Below, one piece after another: positions 1-7,370 of a stretch of 14,619 nt of DNA. Origin of the DNA: Planctomycetota bacterium. GTDB taxonomy: Bacteria; Planctomycetota; Phycisphaerae; UBA1845. Position numbers and translations under genes: made by a program. The first letter of the stretch is position 1. Each line of letters opens with the position of its first letter. The stretch is from positions 1-14,619 of the forward strand of contig JADFHG010000019.1 in the NCBI GenBank assembly GCA_022567365.1, read 5' to 3'. The notes beneath the pieces were generated by a model. That model was not told the DNA's origin, ran no database searches, and saw nothing but the letters and a program-made list of their open reading frames with translations.

Positions 1-380
1 GAACATGGGCGCACGAAAGTTCAGGCGGCCCGTTCAACCGGGAGACCGAAGCTCCGGCTGACTCCACACGCCCGCCGATCCCATGTCTGGATCGCGATTT
101 GCCGGGGCACCCCCTTCTCGGCCGCATTTGGCACTTCTGCTCTTCCTTCGTTGGACACATCCGCTTCGCGCGGGGTTTGCACACCTCGTCTTCCTCAGAA
201 ACAGGCGAAAACGTCCGATAGTTCGGGTATGAGAGTCTTTGGGTTTGATGGGGGTTGCCTAATGCACTCCGAGTGCCCCGACGCACGTGAGATGATGGAT
301 CGGGTTCGATCGGGTGCCATGTAGCAGTTGATGTGCGTCGGCCACGAGTTTGCTCAATCATCGTCTTGGAGTCTGGAATC
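1..380. other. Intergenic leader upstream of the pilus operon, no gene supported
   Basis: I see no convincing gene here. One forward frame is open from the left edge to a stop near 323, and one reverse frame is open to the left edge, but both translate to low-complexity Arg/Pro/Ser-rich sequence typical of chance open frames in GC-rich DNA. The stretch from about 195 to 275 is less GC-rich than its surroundings and is the likeliest place for the operon promoter. I could not find a convincing -35/-10 pair. An 8-base direct repeat, gatcgggt, occurs at 298-305 and 308-315. Confidence 0.5.
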
Positions 381-659
381 ATGAACACCACGTCCACGCC
401 CGCATTGGGACGAGCGCTACGCGCGGTCTTGTACGGGGCGATCGTCTTGACCTGTGCGCGGGTCTGGATTGGACCCATGCCACTGACCGAATCCGCCTAC
501 GGGCAGATTCCGGACAGCGGCGCCCAGCGCAAGGCCATCGTCGAAGAACTCGAGCAAACCAACCTGACGCTACTGGCAATCAGGAACCAGCTCGCCGAGA
601 TTCACAAAATCCTCGCGACCGGCACGCTTAATGTGCGGACCGCCGCCGCCGATAAGTAG
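381..659 (+). CDS. Small exported or membrane-anchored coiled-coil protein, hypothetical
   Basis: A 92-residue protein of unknown function, first in the co-directional pilus block. The N-terminus has a hydrophobic stretch at about residues 12-30 (AVLYGAIVLTCARVWIG), followed by a possible cleavage region at SAYGQ. The rest, from AQRKAIVEELEQTNLTLLAI onward, is charged and heptad-like, predicting a short amphipathic coiled coil outside the inner membrane. I chose the ATG at 381 because a GGAG motif lies at 368-371 and the hydrophobic segment then sits at the N-terminus; a GTG at 333 would add 16 unlikely residues. Its stop precedes the PilM-like gene by 158 bases, so co-transcription is likely but not certain. 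It could be a small alignment-complex accessory; that is inference from position only. Confidence 0.6.
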   Translation: MNTTSTPALGRALRAVLYGAIVLTCARVWIGPMPLTESAYGQIPDSGAQRKAIVEELEQTNLTLLAIRNQLAEIHKILATGTLNVRTAAADK

Positions 660-817
660 GTCGGCACTGCGCCGCGTCCGCGCTCCCTTTGGGAATATCG
701 GACGCAGCGAATCGGCGGGATCGTCGGCTTTTCGTGGCCGGCATGCCGATGCGCCGTCGCGCGCGGTGGGTGCCGGTCGATCGGTGGATCGACGGAAGGC
801 TACGCACGGCGGACAAG

Positions 818-1948
818 ATGGCAGCGTGGACAAAGGGCAAGACGGGACCGATCGGGATCGACCTCGGCGCGTATCGCGTGCGCGTGGTCCAGGCCTCCCA
901 CGACGATGGCGATCTCACGGTCGTCGCCGCCGGCGAGGCCCCCGCGGTTCAGGGCTCGGAGCGCTACGAAGATCGGTTTCGGGCCAACGCGTCGGCGCTG
1001 CGTTCGCTGATCAGGGACCGGGGTTTTCGCGGTCGCGACGTTGTCGTATCCGTTCCGCTCGAGGCGGTGCGCATCAAGAACGTGCGACTACCGAGCATGC
1101 CCGAGCGGGAACTGGCGGAAGCGGTTCGCTACGAGGCGCTCGAGCGTTTTCAGACCCTCGGGGTGGATCCCGAGATTCGCCACTTCGTGACCGGTCATGT
1201 GGCCGGCGGCGAGAACGACCAACTCGAGGTCGTGGTCCTCGGCGTGCCTCGCGATGTCATCGACGGTCTGCTCGGCGGGATAGGCGACGCGGGATTCGTG
1301 TGTGCGGGGTTGGACGTCGCGCCGCTGGCGACGTTCAGGCCGTTCGAGCGCTTCCTCAATCGGGCGGAGGACCGCGAGAGGACCAGCGCGTTTCTCGACA
1401 TCGGACATGACGGCTCGCGCGTGGTCATTGCACGTGGCGGCGAGATTGCCTTCGTGAAGGTTCTCGACGTCGGCGTGGCGCAATTAGCGGCGATGACGGC
1501 GCGGGCGCTTTCCGTCGGAGATGACGAGGCGCTCACGATGGTCTGTGCGACGTTGTCGCATGGGGAGTCGCGCGGCGCGGACGGCGGGGCGCCCGAAGCG
1601 GTCGCCGTTCTGTCGGCCATCGAGGGGGGCATTGAGCAACTCGCAAAGGACATTGGTCTTTGCCTCAGGTATTTGTCCGTGACGTTTCCGGGCATGCGTC
1701 CCGATGCGCTGACGTGCGTCGGCGGCGGGGCGAAGCTACCGCTCTTGATCGAGCGCATCGAGGGGCAGCTCGGCTTGCGGACCCGCCCGGGGCAGCCGTT
1801 TCGCAACATCGCAGTGGGCGATGTCTTGTCCGGTTCGGATCGGCGGGGCGATCAATCGCAATGGACCGTCGCGTTGGGGCTCGCAATGAAAACGATCTGC
1901 GTGCGGTGTTCGACCGCCGCGGGGCCGCGCGAGGAGGTGTCCGCGTGA
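818..1948 (+). CDS. pilM: PilM-like actin-fold ATPase of a type IV pilus/type II secretion machine
   Basis: A 376-residue protein of the PilM/FtsA-like actin-fold family. PilM forms a cytoplasmic ring under the inner membrane and binds the N-terminus of PilN. Visible actin-fold elements are the first phosphate loop GIDLG (residues 13-17), the second phosphate loop DIGHDG (194-199) and the adenosine-side loop VGGGAKLP (301-308). Length is close to the usual 350-370. I prefer the ATG at 818 because PilM proteins begin only a few residues before GIDLG; a GGCGG motif lies just upstream. In-frame starts at 689 (TTG) and 743 (ATG) would add Arg-rich residues with no family match. The stop overlaps the next gene's GTG by four bases, indicating translational coupling to PilN, its expected partner. 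Confidence 0.9.
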   Translation: MAAWTKGKTGPIGIDLGAYRVRVVQASHDDGDLTVVAAGEAPAVQGSERYEDRFRANASALRSLIRDRGFRGRDVVVSVPLEAVRIKNVRLPSMPERELAEAVRYEALERFQTLGVDPEIRHFVTGHVAGGENDQLEVVVLGVPRDVIDGLLGGIGDAGFVCAGLDVAPLATFRPFERFLNRAEDRERTSAFLDIGHDGSRVVIARGGEIAFVKVLDVGVAQLAAMTARALSVGDDEALTMVCATLSHGESRGADGGAPEAVAVLSAIEGGIEQLAKDIGLCLRYLSVTFPGMRPDALTCVGGGAKLPLLIERIEGQLGLRTRPGQPFRNIAVGDVLSGSDRRGDQSQWTVALGLAMKTICVRCSTAAGPREEVSA

Positions 1949-2562
1949 AGGACATCGACTTTCGACCGACGTCCTACCGCAATTGGTTGGCGCGCCGCGC
2001 ACGGGGTCGGCGCCGGGTTGCGTGGATGGGCTTGTTGGTCGTGGTAATGGCGGTTTGGTCGGTCGTGAAATCTTCCGAGATGACGAAGGCGCTGGCCGCC
2101 CTGAGGGTGACACGGACGGCGTACGCTCGAGATCAAGCGGCGGCCACTCGGGTCGGCAGCCTCGAGGACGAGCTGAATGCGGAGCGTGTGCGCGGCGAAG
2201 TGCGGAAACAGGTAATGGGCGGTGTCGATATGCACGCGGTGTTCGCGGAGCTTGCGATTCTCCAGCCGGCGAACGTCGCACTGAACCAGGTGGACATCCG
2301 ACGTGACGACCGAGTCGTAGCGAGCGCATCGCACGAGCCCGGTTCGCCGCGGACAGCTGTACCCGACGCCGCCGGTTTGAGGCGAAACGTGATCCTCCTG
2401 GGTTACGCCCGCGAGGATTCGGCGGTTGCGCAATACGTACACGCGCTGTCGAACTCCTTGGTGTTTGAGGATGTCCGTCTGATGTTCGCACGACCCGCCG
2501 GCGGGATCGGTCCGGGGACGCGCGAATTCGAGGTTCGATGTAGGCTACCGTTGTTCGAGTGA
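1945..2562 (+). CDS. pilN: PilN-like (GspL periplasmic-type) inner-membrane assembly protein
   Basis: A 205-residue bitopic membrane protein. A short cytoplasmic tail beginning MKDIDFRPTSYRNWLARR precedes one transmembrane helix at about residues 25-42. A helical periplasmic stretch follows, then an alpha/beta domain typical of PilN/GspL. In type IV pili the PilN tail docks on PilM and its periplasmic part pairs with PilO. The tail carries DFRP where proteobacterial PilN has INLLP; I read this as an equivalent docking motif (inference). The GTG start at 1945 overlaps the PilM stop (GTGA) and is preceded by a strong GAGGAGG at 1931-1937, which decides this start over the long upstream extension of the frame. 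Sequence conservation in this family is low, so the call rests on topology and gene order. Confidence 0.8.
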   Translation: MKDIDFRPTSYRNWLARRARGRRRVAWMGLLVVVMAVWSVVKSSEMTKALAALRVTRTAYARDQAAATRVGSLEDELNAERVRGEVRKQVMGGVDMHAVFAELAILQPANVALNQVDIRRDDRVVASASHEPGSPRTAVPDAAGLRRNVILLGYAREDSAVAQYVHALSNSLVFEDVRLMFARPAGGIGPGTREFEVRCRLPLFE

Positions 2563-2629
2563 GTCGGGGACAGGCCGGGCTCGAGCGCGATGAACCTGGG
2601 CGTTGTCGACGGGGATCCGGCCAAGAGTA

Positions 2630-3169
2630 ATGAAACGTGCACGCGATGAGGTTGTCACCGGTCTTGCGATCGTGGCGGTACTTGCGGCGTTCATCGGCTG
2701 GGTCGTGATGCCGGTGGAGTCGCGCTTGAGGTCCGTTTCCGCGGAGACGCATCGCATGCGCGCCGTCATGGAATCGCGCTCGCAGATGGCGTTCGGTCCA
2801 TCGGCGGTCGAGGCGGAGTTGGGTCGCTTGCGAGCGGAGGAAGCGGTCGTCAGAAAGGCGATCCCTTCGGCACCGAGCCTGGGACGGTTTCTCGAGGCAT
2901 TGTCCGAGGTGTGCGCAAACGCGCAACTGAGTGCAACGGACGTAACGCCCCTCGCGGAATACAGCGTGGGTCCGATCGGCGTGTTGCCGATCCTGGTCAG
3001 CTTCGAGAGCGGGTTCGCGGACGTGTTCATGTTTTTGCAAAGGATCGAAACGCTCGAGCGCGTGGTTTGGGTAAGCCGGATCGAGACGTCCCGTGTGGCG
3101 GATCGATCCAATCGGCTTTCGACAAGCGTGCTCATGCATGTGTTCCATGAACCAACGGAACGGCATTAG
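2630..3169 (+). CDS. pilO: PilO-like (GspM-like) inner-membrane assembly protein
   Basis: A 179-residue protein with one N-terminal transmembrane helix (about residues 8-26). A predicted coiled coil follows (about 33-80, rich in Arg/Glu/Ala), then a C-terminal alpha/beta ferredoxin-like region ending in SNRLSTSVLMHVFHEP. This is the PilO/GspM layout; PilO dimerises with PilN in the periplasm and links PilM to PilP and the secretin. I chose the ATG at 2630, next to the transmembrane helix, over a TTG at 2603; the ribosome-binding site (AAGAG) is weak for either. The 67-base gap after PilN is one of the longer ones in the block. Assigned from gene order and topology as much as from sequence. 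Confidence 0.75.
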   Translation: MKRARDEVVTGLAIVAVLAAFIGWVVMPVESRLRSVSAETHRMRAVMESRSQMAFGPSAVEAELGRLRAEEAVVRKAIPSAPSLGRFLEALSEVCANAQLSATDVTPLAEYSVGPIGVLPILVSFESGFADVFMFLQRIETLERVVWVSRIETSRVADRSNRLSTSVLMHVFHEPTERH

Positions 3170-3177
3170 GACACGGC

Positions 3178-3753
3178 GTGCAGGTAAAGGGGTCCAATCT
3201 GGTCGCCGATTGCCGCGAAGCACTTGTGGCTTCGCCGGTGAAGACTGGGTTTCTTGGTGTGCTTTTGGTCGTCTTCGTTGTCGTCCTCGTGGCGCAGTTG
3301 GGATCGGCACCGCCGGACGCGGGCGCAGGATCGGGAAACGCAGGTGGCGCGAAAAACTCAGTCGGCGTGAGCGCGGAGTTGCCCTCGGGCGTGACGCAGT
3401 TTGAGGATGGGGCGTTGGAAACGCTACGGGAATTGCGGCCCGCGCCCCAGCTCAGAACCCGATTGGTACGAGATCCGTTTGCGGCGGATTGGCTCAGGGG
3501 TTCCCGGATCGCCGTGTCCGTGCCGGTTGGTCGGTCGGCGAAGATCGACACCGAGCGCGACGAGGTCTTCGTACACGAATGGCGTCTGACCGCGACATTT
3601 GTATCGAAGGATGGTCGGGGGAAGATCGCCGTCATTAGCGGAGTGACGTATCGCGTGGGCGATTCGATCGGCGCGTGTGCGGTCGAGGAGATTGGGGCGC
3701 GCTTTGCCATTGTCCGCTGCGGCGGCGAGCGGATCGAGTTGCGAATGCAATAG
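3178..3753 (+). CDS. PilP/GspC-like secretin-docking protein
   Basis: A 191-residue protein occupying the pilP position. It has a transmembrane helix at about residues 23-42, a Gly/Ala/Pro-rich linker, an RDPF motif at 98-101 and a C-terminal beta-rich domain (about 134-191) of the PilP/GspC homology-region type, with YRVGDSIGACAVEEIG followed by an FAIVR...IELRM strand pair. This domain contacts the N0 domain of the secretin, bridging the inner-membrane complex to the outer-membrane pore. Proteobacterial PilP is a lipoprotein; here there is a transmembrane anchor and no lipobox, as in GspC, so I give no gene symbol. Two cysteines (167 and 181) sit in the periplasmic domain and could form a disulphide. 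The GTG start at 3178 has AGGA at 3168-3171, overlapping the PilO stop. Confidence 0.75.
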   Translation: MQVKGSNLVADCREALVASPVKTGFLGVLLVVFVVVLVAQLGSAPPDAGAGSGNAGGAKNSVGVSAELPSGVTQFEDGALETLRELRPAPQLRTRLVRDPFAADWLRGSRIAVSVPVGRSAKIDTERDEVFVHEWRLTATFVSKDGRGKIAVISGVTYRVGDSIGACAVEEIGARFAIVRCGGERIELRMQ

Positions 3754-3767
3754 CGCGCGAGCGCGCG
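3754..3767 (+). other. Short GC hairpin between the PilP-like gene and the secretin gene
   Basis: Immediately after the upstream stop codon, cgcgc and gcgcg pair around a four-base gagc loop. It has no T-run, so it is not a typical intrinsic terminator. It might separate or protect the two halves of the transcript, since secretin is needed in different amounts from inner-membrane parts; that role is inference. Confidence 0.35.
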
Positions 3768-3802
3768 AATCGCCGGCAAGATCGACATGAGGAGAAATCC
3801 CG

Positions 3803-5677
3803 ATGCCGACGCAAGAGCGTCAACATGAACGGCGGACCACGGTGATGACGGCGCTTGTCGCGTGCGTGGCCGCGGTCCCGAGCGGAGCTTGGGCGCAGCC
3901 CGACGGCGCGGCGGCAGGTTCCGCGTTGTCAGCGCCGGTCGAATCCATGCCCGGCGAGCAGAGCGAGATCGCCGTGAGCGATCGTGGGACGGTCGAGATG
4001 CACGTGTCTGAGCTGCCGATTGCCACGGTGCTGCACCTGTTGGCACTCGAGAGCCGGCGGAACATCATCGCGTCGCCGGGGGTGACCGGTTCGGTCACGG
4101 CAAGCCTTTATGACGTCACCCTGGACGAAGCCCTCACGGCGATTTTATCGTCGCTCAACGCCGGTTTCATCGAGGAGGGCAACTTCATCCATGTGCATAC
4201 GAACGAGGAACTCGAATCGATCGTCCTCGCGCGCCATCCGCGTGTCACGCGCGTCTTCCCGCTCAACTATGTGACGGCGAAGGACGTCAAAGAGTACATC
4301 ACACCGCTATTGCTGGAGGGTGACTCGGTCACGGCCTCGCCGCCGCCCCAAGTCGGAATCGGCAGTTCCGGTGACGAAGGCGGTGGGCAGGACGCCGGCG
4401 GACGTGACTTCGTGGTTGTGACGGCGCGGCAGAGCGTCATGGAGAAGGTCGCGTCCCTCCTCGCCGAGATCGATATTCGTCCGCGCCAGGTGCTGATCGA
4501 AGCGACGATCCTTCGCGCCCAACTGAACGACGACAACGCGCTGGGGATCGACTTTACGCTCGTCGGCGGCGTCGATCTGCAAATGCTCGGCGCGGTCTCG
4601 ACCGGGATCCAGGGTGTGGCGCTCGGTCTGCTGCCGGCGGAGCGCTTCGAGCGGGCGAACGCGGCGGCGACGACCGACTTTAGCGGCGACGTGCCTCCGG
4701 GCGGCATCAGTATCGGAATCATCAAGGACAAAGTAGGCGTTTTTCTCCGGGCGCTGGAGGAGGTGACGGACACGACCGTGCTGGCGAATCCGAAGATCCT
4801 CACGATCAACAAGCAGCGCGCGCAGGTCATCGTCGGTCGGCGCGACGGGTTTCTGACCACGACGGTGACCGAGACCCAGGCGATCCAGACGGTGGAGTTT
4901 CTCGAGACCGGTACGCAGCTCATCTTCCGTCCGTTCATCGGCGATGACGGCATTGTCCGAGTCGAGCTTCATCCCGAGGACAGCGTGGGTTTCGTCAACG
5001 CCCAGGGTCTCCCGTCGGAGCAGACGACCGAGGTAACGACGAACGTTTTCGTTCGGGACGGGCACACGATCCTGATCGGAGGTCTCTTCCGGGAGGTGAC
5101 GACCGACGCGCGCCGGCAGGTTCCCTGGATCGGAAACCTTCCCCTGGTCGGACAGTTGTTCCGGTCGAATGCCGACAGCACCGCGCGCGAGGAGGTCATC
5201 ATCCTGCTGACGGTCCACATCGTCAAGGACGACATTGCCTACGCCGATGCCTCGATTCGGGCGCTCGAGGACGTCGAGCGTATCCGGGTCGGTCTGAGGC
5301 AGGGTCTGATGTGGCACGGGCGCGAGCGGATCGCGCAGTCGTACTATCATCGCGCGTTGAAAGGGCTGAGCAAGGGTGACACGGGAGAGGCACTCTATAA
5401 CGTCGAGATGGCAATCTTCAACAACGCGCGGCTGCTGGAAGCGATTCGACTGCGTGAGCGGATCACCCGCAAGCGCGAATGGAATATCGAGGGCGCTGTT
5501 GCAAGAACATTCATGCATGAGCTGATCGCCAGGGAAAAGGGCATTCCCATGAGGTTGTTCGAGCGCCCGCCGCCCCAAGTGGACGATGCCGCCGCCCATT
5601 CGCCGCCGCAACCGGACTTCGGAAGCGGCGGTCCGCGCGGCGATGGTGGATCGTCGGAAATCGGATCGGAGGAATAA
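3803..5677 (+). CDS. PilQ/GspD-like outer-membrane secretin with helical C-terminal tail
   Basis: A 624-residue secretin, the multimeric outer-membrane gate. It starts with a signal peptide cleaved after AWA (residues 29-31). An N0/STN domain follows (about 63-134, VEMHVSELPIATVLHLLALE), then one NolW/N1-type domain (about 146-228) interrupted by a Gly/Pro-rich insert (about 178-200). The secretin core is at about 325-475, with VPWIGNLPLVGQLFR at 440-454. No AMIN domain is visible, so it is simpler than proteobacterial PilQ. After the core, residues 482-580 are helical and TPR-like (SYYHRALKGLSKGDTGEAL), ending in a Pro/Gly/Asp-rich disordered tail. The ATG at 3803 has a good GAGGAGA at 3789-3795. 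It ends one base into the TPR lipoprotein gene. Gene order says PilQ; domain content alone would fit GspD. Confidence 0.93.
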   Translation: MPTQERQHERRTTVMTALVACVAAVPSGAWAQPDGAAAGSALSAPVESMPGEQSEIAVSDRGTVEMHVSELPIATVLHLLALESRRNIIASPGVTGSVTASLYDVTLDEALTAILSSLNAGFIEEGNFIHVHTNEELESIVLARHPRVTRVFPLNYVTAKDVKEYITPLLLEGDSVTASPPPQVGIGSSGDEGGGQDAGGRDFVVVTARQSVMEKVASLLAEIDIRPRQVLIEATILRAQLNDDNALGIDFTLVGGVDLQMLGAVSTGIQGVALGLLPAERFERANAAATTDFSGDVPPGGISIGIIKDKVGVFLRALEEVTDTTVLANPKILTINKQRAQVIVGRRDGFLTTTVTETQAIQTVEFLETGTQLIFRPFIGDDGIVRVELHPEDSVGFVNAQGLPSEQTTEVTTNVFVRDGHTILIGGLFREVTTDARRQVPWIGNLPLVGQLFRSNADSTAREEVIILLTVHIVKDDIAYADASIRALEDVERIRVGLRQGLMWHGRERIAQSYYHRALKGLSKGDTGEALYNVEMAIFNNARLLEAIRLRERITRKREWNIEGAVARTFMHELIAREKGIPMRLFERPPPQVDDAAAHSPPQPDFGSGGPRGDGGSSEIGSEE

Positions 5678-6921
5678 TGATGACGATTCCATGGGCAGAC
5701 CGGCGGCTCCTTGTCGCGGGGTTGTGCTGGTCGATCGCGGCGCTCAGCGGGTGCAGCCTCGCCACGCACCAGGAACGTCGCGCCGAAGCCGAGCGACGAT
5801 GGAACGAAGTGCGCGCGGGCATCAAGATTCAGCTCGGCCAAGAGCAGTTCCACACGGGCAACGTGGCGGATGCCCTGCGGAGCGCGCGGGAGGCGCTCGC
5901 CATTGCTCCTTGGCTACCGGACGTTTATGTCCTGTTGGCCAAGGCACATCTCGAGCGGGGTGAAGCGGCATCGGCCGAGCGGGTCATCCTGTCCGCGCCG
6001 ACCGCGGTCGGTCTGCGGGATCCCAGACTGGCACTTCTGCTGGGGATCATCTGCGAGCAGCGCGAGGATCTCGGTGCCGCGCTACGGCACTATCGAGAGG
6101 CGAGGCAGAGCCAGAACGCCGAAGTCGACTACGTCGTCGCCGAGGCCGAGTGCCTCGTCCGGTTGGGGCGGTCCGGTGAGGCGCTCGCGCTGCTCGACGA
6201 TCAGGTCGATCGGTTCGACGCGAGTGCTACGGTCTTGGCACTGGCGGGAAGGATCGCCGTGCTCACCGGCGACCTTCCGCTCGCGGTCGATCGCCTCGGG
6301 GCGGCGCTGCGAGGTGCTCCCAACGACGCCCAGGTTCGCAGGATGTACGGCCTGCTACTCGTCGAGGCCGGTCGTTGGACCGAGGCCATGGGGGTGCTCG
6401 AAGCCGTCGCGACAGGTGACAGGTCCGAAACGGCCGACGCGGCCGTGGTCCGCGGACTCGCTCGATGCTACCTCGAAATCGGCCGACCGGCGGAGGCCAG
6501 GGATATTCTTCGGCGCTGCGTCAGGACAAACGGCGGCGATGCCCAGGCACAGTGGCTCCTCGCTCGAGCTTCGATCGAGACGGGCGATTGGCTGACCGCG
6601 ATGGCGGCGCTCGACGTCGTTTCTCGGCAACGATCCGGTGATCATGACGTTGCGCTCCTCCGCGCGATGGTGCACTGGAAAACGGGACGTCATTCCGCGG
6701 CCGCGGATGCGTTGAAAAAGTTGTTGAGTGAGCGTCCGAAAGACGTCGATGCGCTTTGCCTATTGGGCGAGGTGGCATACTCGATGGGCGACGTCGCGTC
6801 GGCCCGGAGACACTTCGCGACGGCGCTGGCCATCAAACCATGGTACGGGTGGGCGGACCAGGGCCTTTCAGGACTTCCGGCGGACGCTCCGGGGCCGTCC
6901 GGACCGGCAACGCGAAACTAG
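5677..6921 (+). CDS. TPR-repeat lipoprotein, probable pilotin (PilF/PilW-like)
   Basis: A 414-residue lipoprotein with a clear lipobox, LSGC at residues 23-26, so Cys26 should be lipidated. From about residue 48 to 390 it is made of tandem 34-residue helical repeats with TPR signatures, for example QEQFHTGNVADALRSAREAL, YLEIGRPAEARDILRR and AYSMGDVASARRHFATALAIKP; I estimate nine or ten repeats. PilF/PilW pilotins are TPR lipoproteins that carry PilQ to the outer membrane but have about six repeats, so this one is longer. The start overlaps the secretin stop (TAATG), giving tight translational coupling with its likely client. GGAGGA at 5668-5673 is better spaced for the second ATG at 5680, so the true product may lack one Met. 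Other TPR scaffolding roles are possible. Confidence 0.8.
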   Translation: MMTIPWADRRLLVAGLCWSIAALSGCSLATHQERRAEAERRWNEVRAGIKIQLGQEQFHTGNVADALRSAREALAIAPWLPDVYVLLAKAHLERGEAASAERVILSAPTAVGLRDPRLALLLGIICEQREDLGAALRHYREARQSQNAEVDYVVAEAECLVRLGRSGEALALLDDQVDRFDASATVLALAGRIAVLTGDLPLAVDRLGAALRGAPNDAQVRRMYGLLLVEAGRWTEAMGVLEAVATGDRSETADAAVVRGLARCYLEIGRPAEARDILRRCVRTNGGDAQAQWLLARASIETGDWLTAMAALDVVSRQRSGDHDVALLRAMVHWKTGRHSAAADALKKLLSERPKDVDALCLLGEVAYSMGDVASARRHFATALAIKPWYGWADQGLSGLPADAPGPSGPATRN

Positions 6922-7027
6922 CGCTCGATGCCACCTGAAGCGATCAATCGATACAGGTGTTTCCGGGGAGCCATCATTCGAATTGTAGCAGAGCGGTGGA
7001 AGCGTCACAGAACACTGGATAGATAGC
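6922..7027 (+). other. 106-base gap inside the operon, possible internal promoter or attenuator
   Basis: Apart from the 158-base space before the PilM-like gene, this is the longest non-coding gap in the block. It separates the envelope genes from the STAS gene and the motor genes. It contains a weak dyad (cacctg at 6932-6937, caggtg at 6954-6959) and a lower-GC stretch around 6970-6990. I see no strong ribosome-binding site before the STAS GTG and no confident promoter hexamers. Confidence 0.3.
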
Positions 7028-7363
7028 GTGAACGTGACGGTGACACAACTTGGCGGCGTCCAGATCGTGCACTTGGACGGCGCACTGGTGGCGAACTCGG
7101 TCCAAGAGTTCGACCGGATCGTCGATGGCCTGCTCGCACGAGACAAGCGCGAGTTTGTCGTCGAGGTCGAGTCCCTGACCGGGGTGGATAGCGCCGGGCT
7201 GGAGGCGCTTACGCGTTTGCAAGGCCACTGTGAAGAACGTCTCGGCAATGTCAGGCTCGCCGGAGTGAACCCGACGTTGAAGACGATTATCGAGATCACG
7301 CGTTTGTCGCGGCGATTGGCATTCAGCGATACTACGGACGCCGCCGTAGCGGAATTCGGGTAG
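7028..7363 (+). CDS. STAS-domain protein (anti-sigma-factor-antagonist type)
   Basis: A 111-residue single-domain STAS protein of the SpoIIAA/RsbV type. The hallmark loop is TGVDSAGLEAL, with Asp54 and Ser55 aligning with the serine that cognate kinases phosphorylate in SpoIIAA. The rest of the fold is visible: an N-terminal strand VQIVHLDGAL, the strand EFVVEVESL, a helix EALTRLQGHCEERL, then VRLAGVNPTLKTIIEITRL. Full length matches the family. Such proteins act in partner-switching by binding a kinase/anti-sigma factor when unphosphorylated. No such kinase or phosphatase lies in the window. It starts with GTG at 7028 (weak ribosome-binding site) and ends 7 bases before the assembly ATPase, so co-expression with the pilus motors is likely. 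Whether it controls the motors, transcription, or an unrelated process cannot be told from sequence. Confidence 0.88.
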   Translation: MNVTVTQLGGVQIVHLDGALVANSVQEFDRIVDGLLARDKREFVVEVESLTGVDSAGLEALTRLQGHCEERLGNVRLAGVNPTLKTIIEITRLSRRLAFSDTTDAAVAEFG

Positions 7364-7370
7364 TTGCGTC

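Noticed and set aside
129..145. Sigma-54-like sequence ttggcacttctgctctt
   Set aside because: The GG and GC elements are only 7 bases apart instead of the required 10.
1..323. Forward frame open from the left edge, possible 3' end of a truncated gene
   Set aside because: The translation is low-complexity and resembles no protein; open frames of this length are common at this GC content.
631..1410. Long forward open frame of 259 codons overlapping the PilM-like gene
   Set aside because: It is an Arg/Gly-rich shadow of the PilM-like frame with no recognisable domain, and the overlapping frame carries the actin-fold motifs.
1736..3310. 524-codon reverse-strand open frame across pilM/N/O/P
   Set aside because: Composition is extremely Arg/Pro/Ser-rich, it spans four recognisable forward genes, and it has no family motif.
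4307..5692. 461-codon reverse-strand open frame opposite the secretin
   Set aside because: It is an Asp/Arg/Leu-rich mirror of a well-supported secretin; GC-rich codon bias produces such antisense frames.
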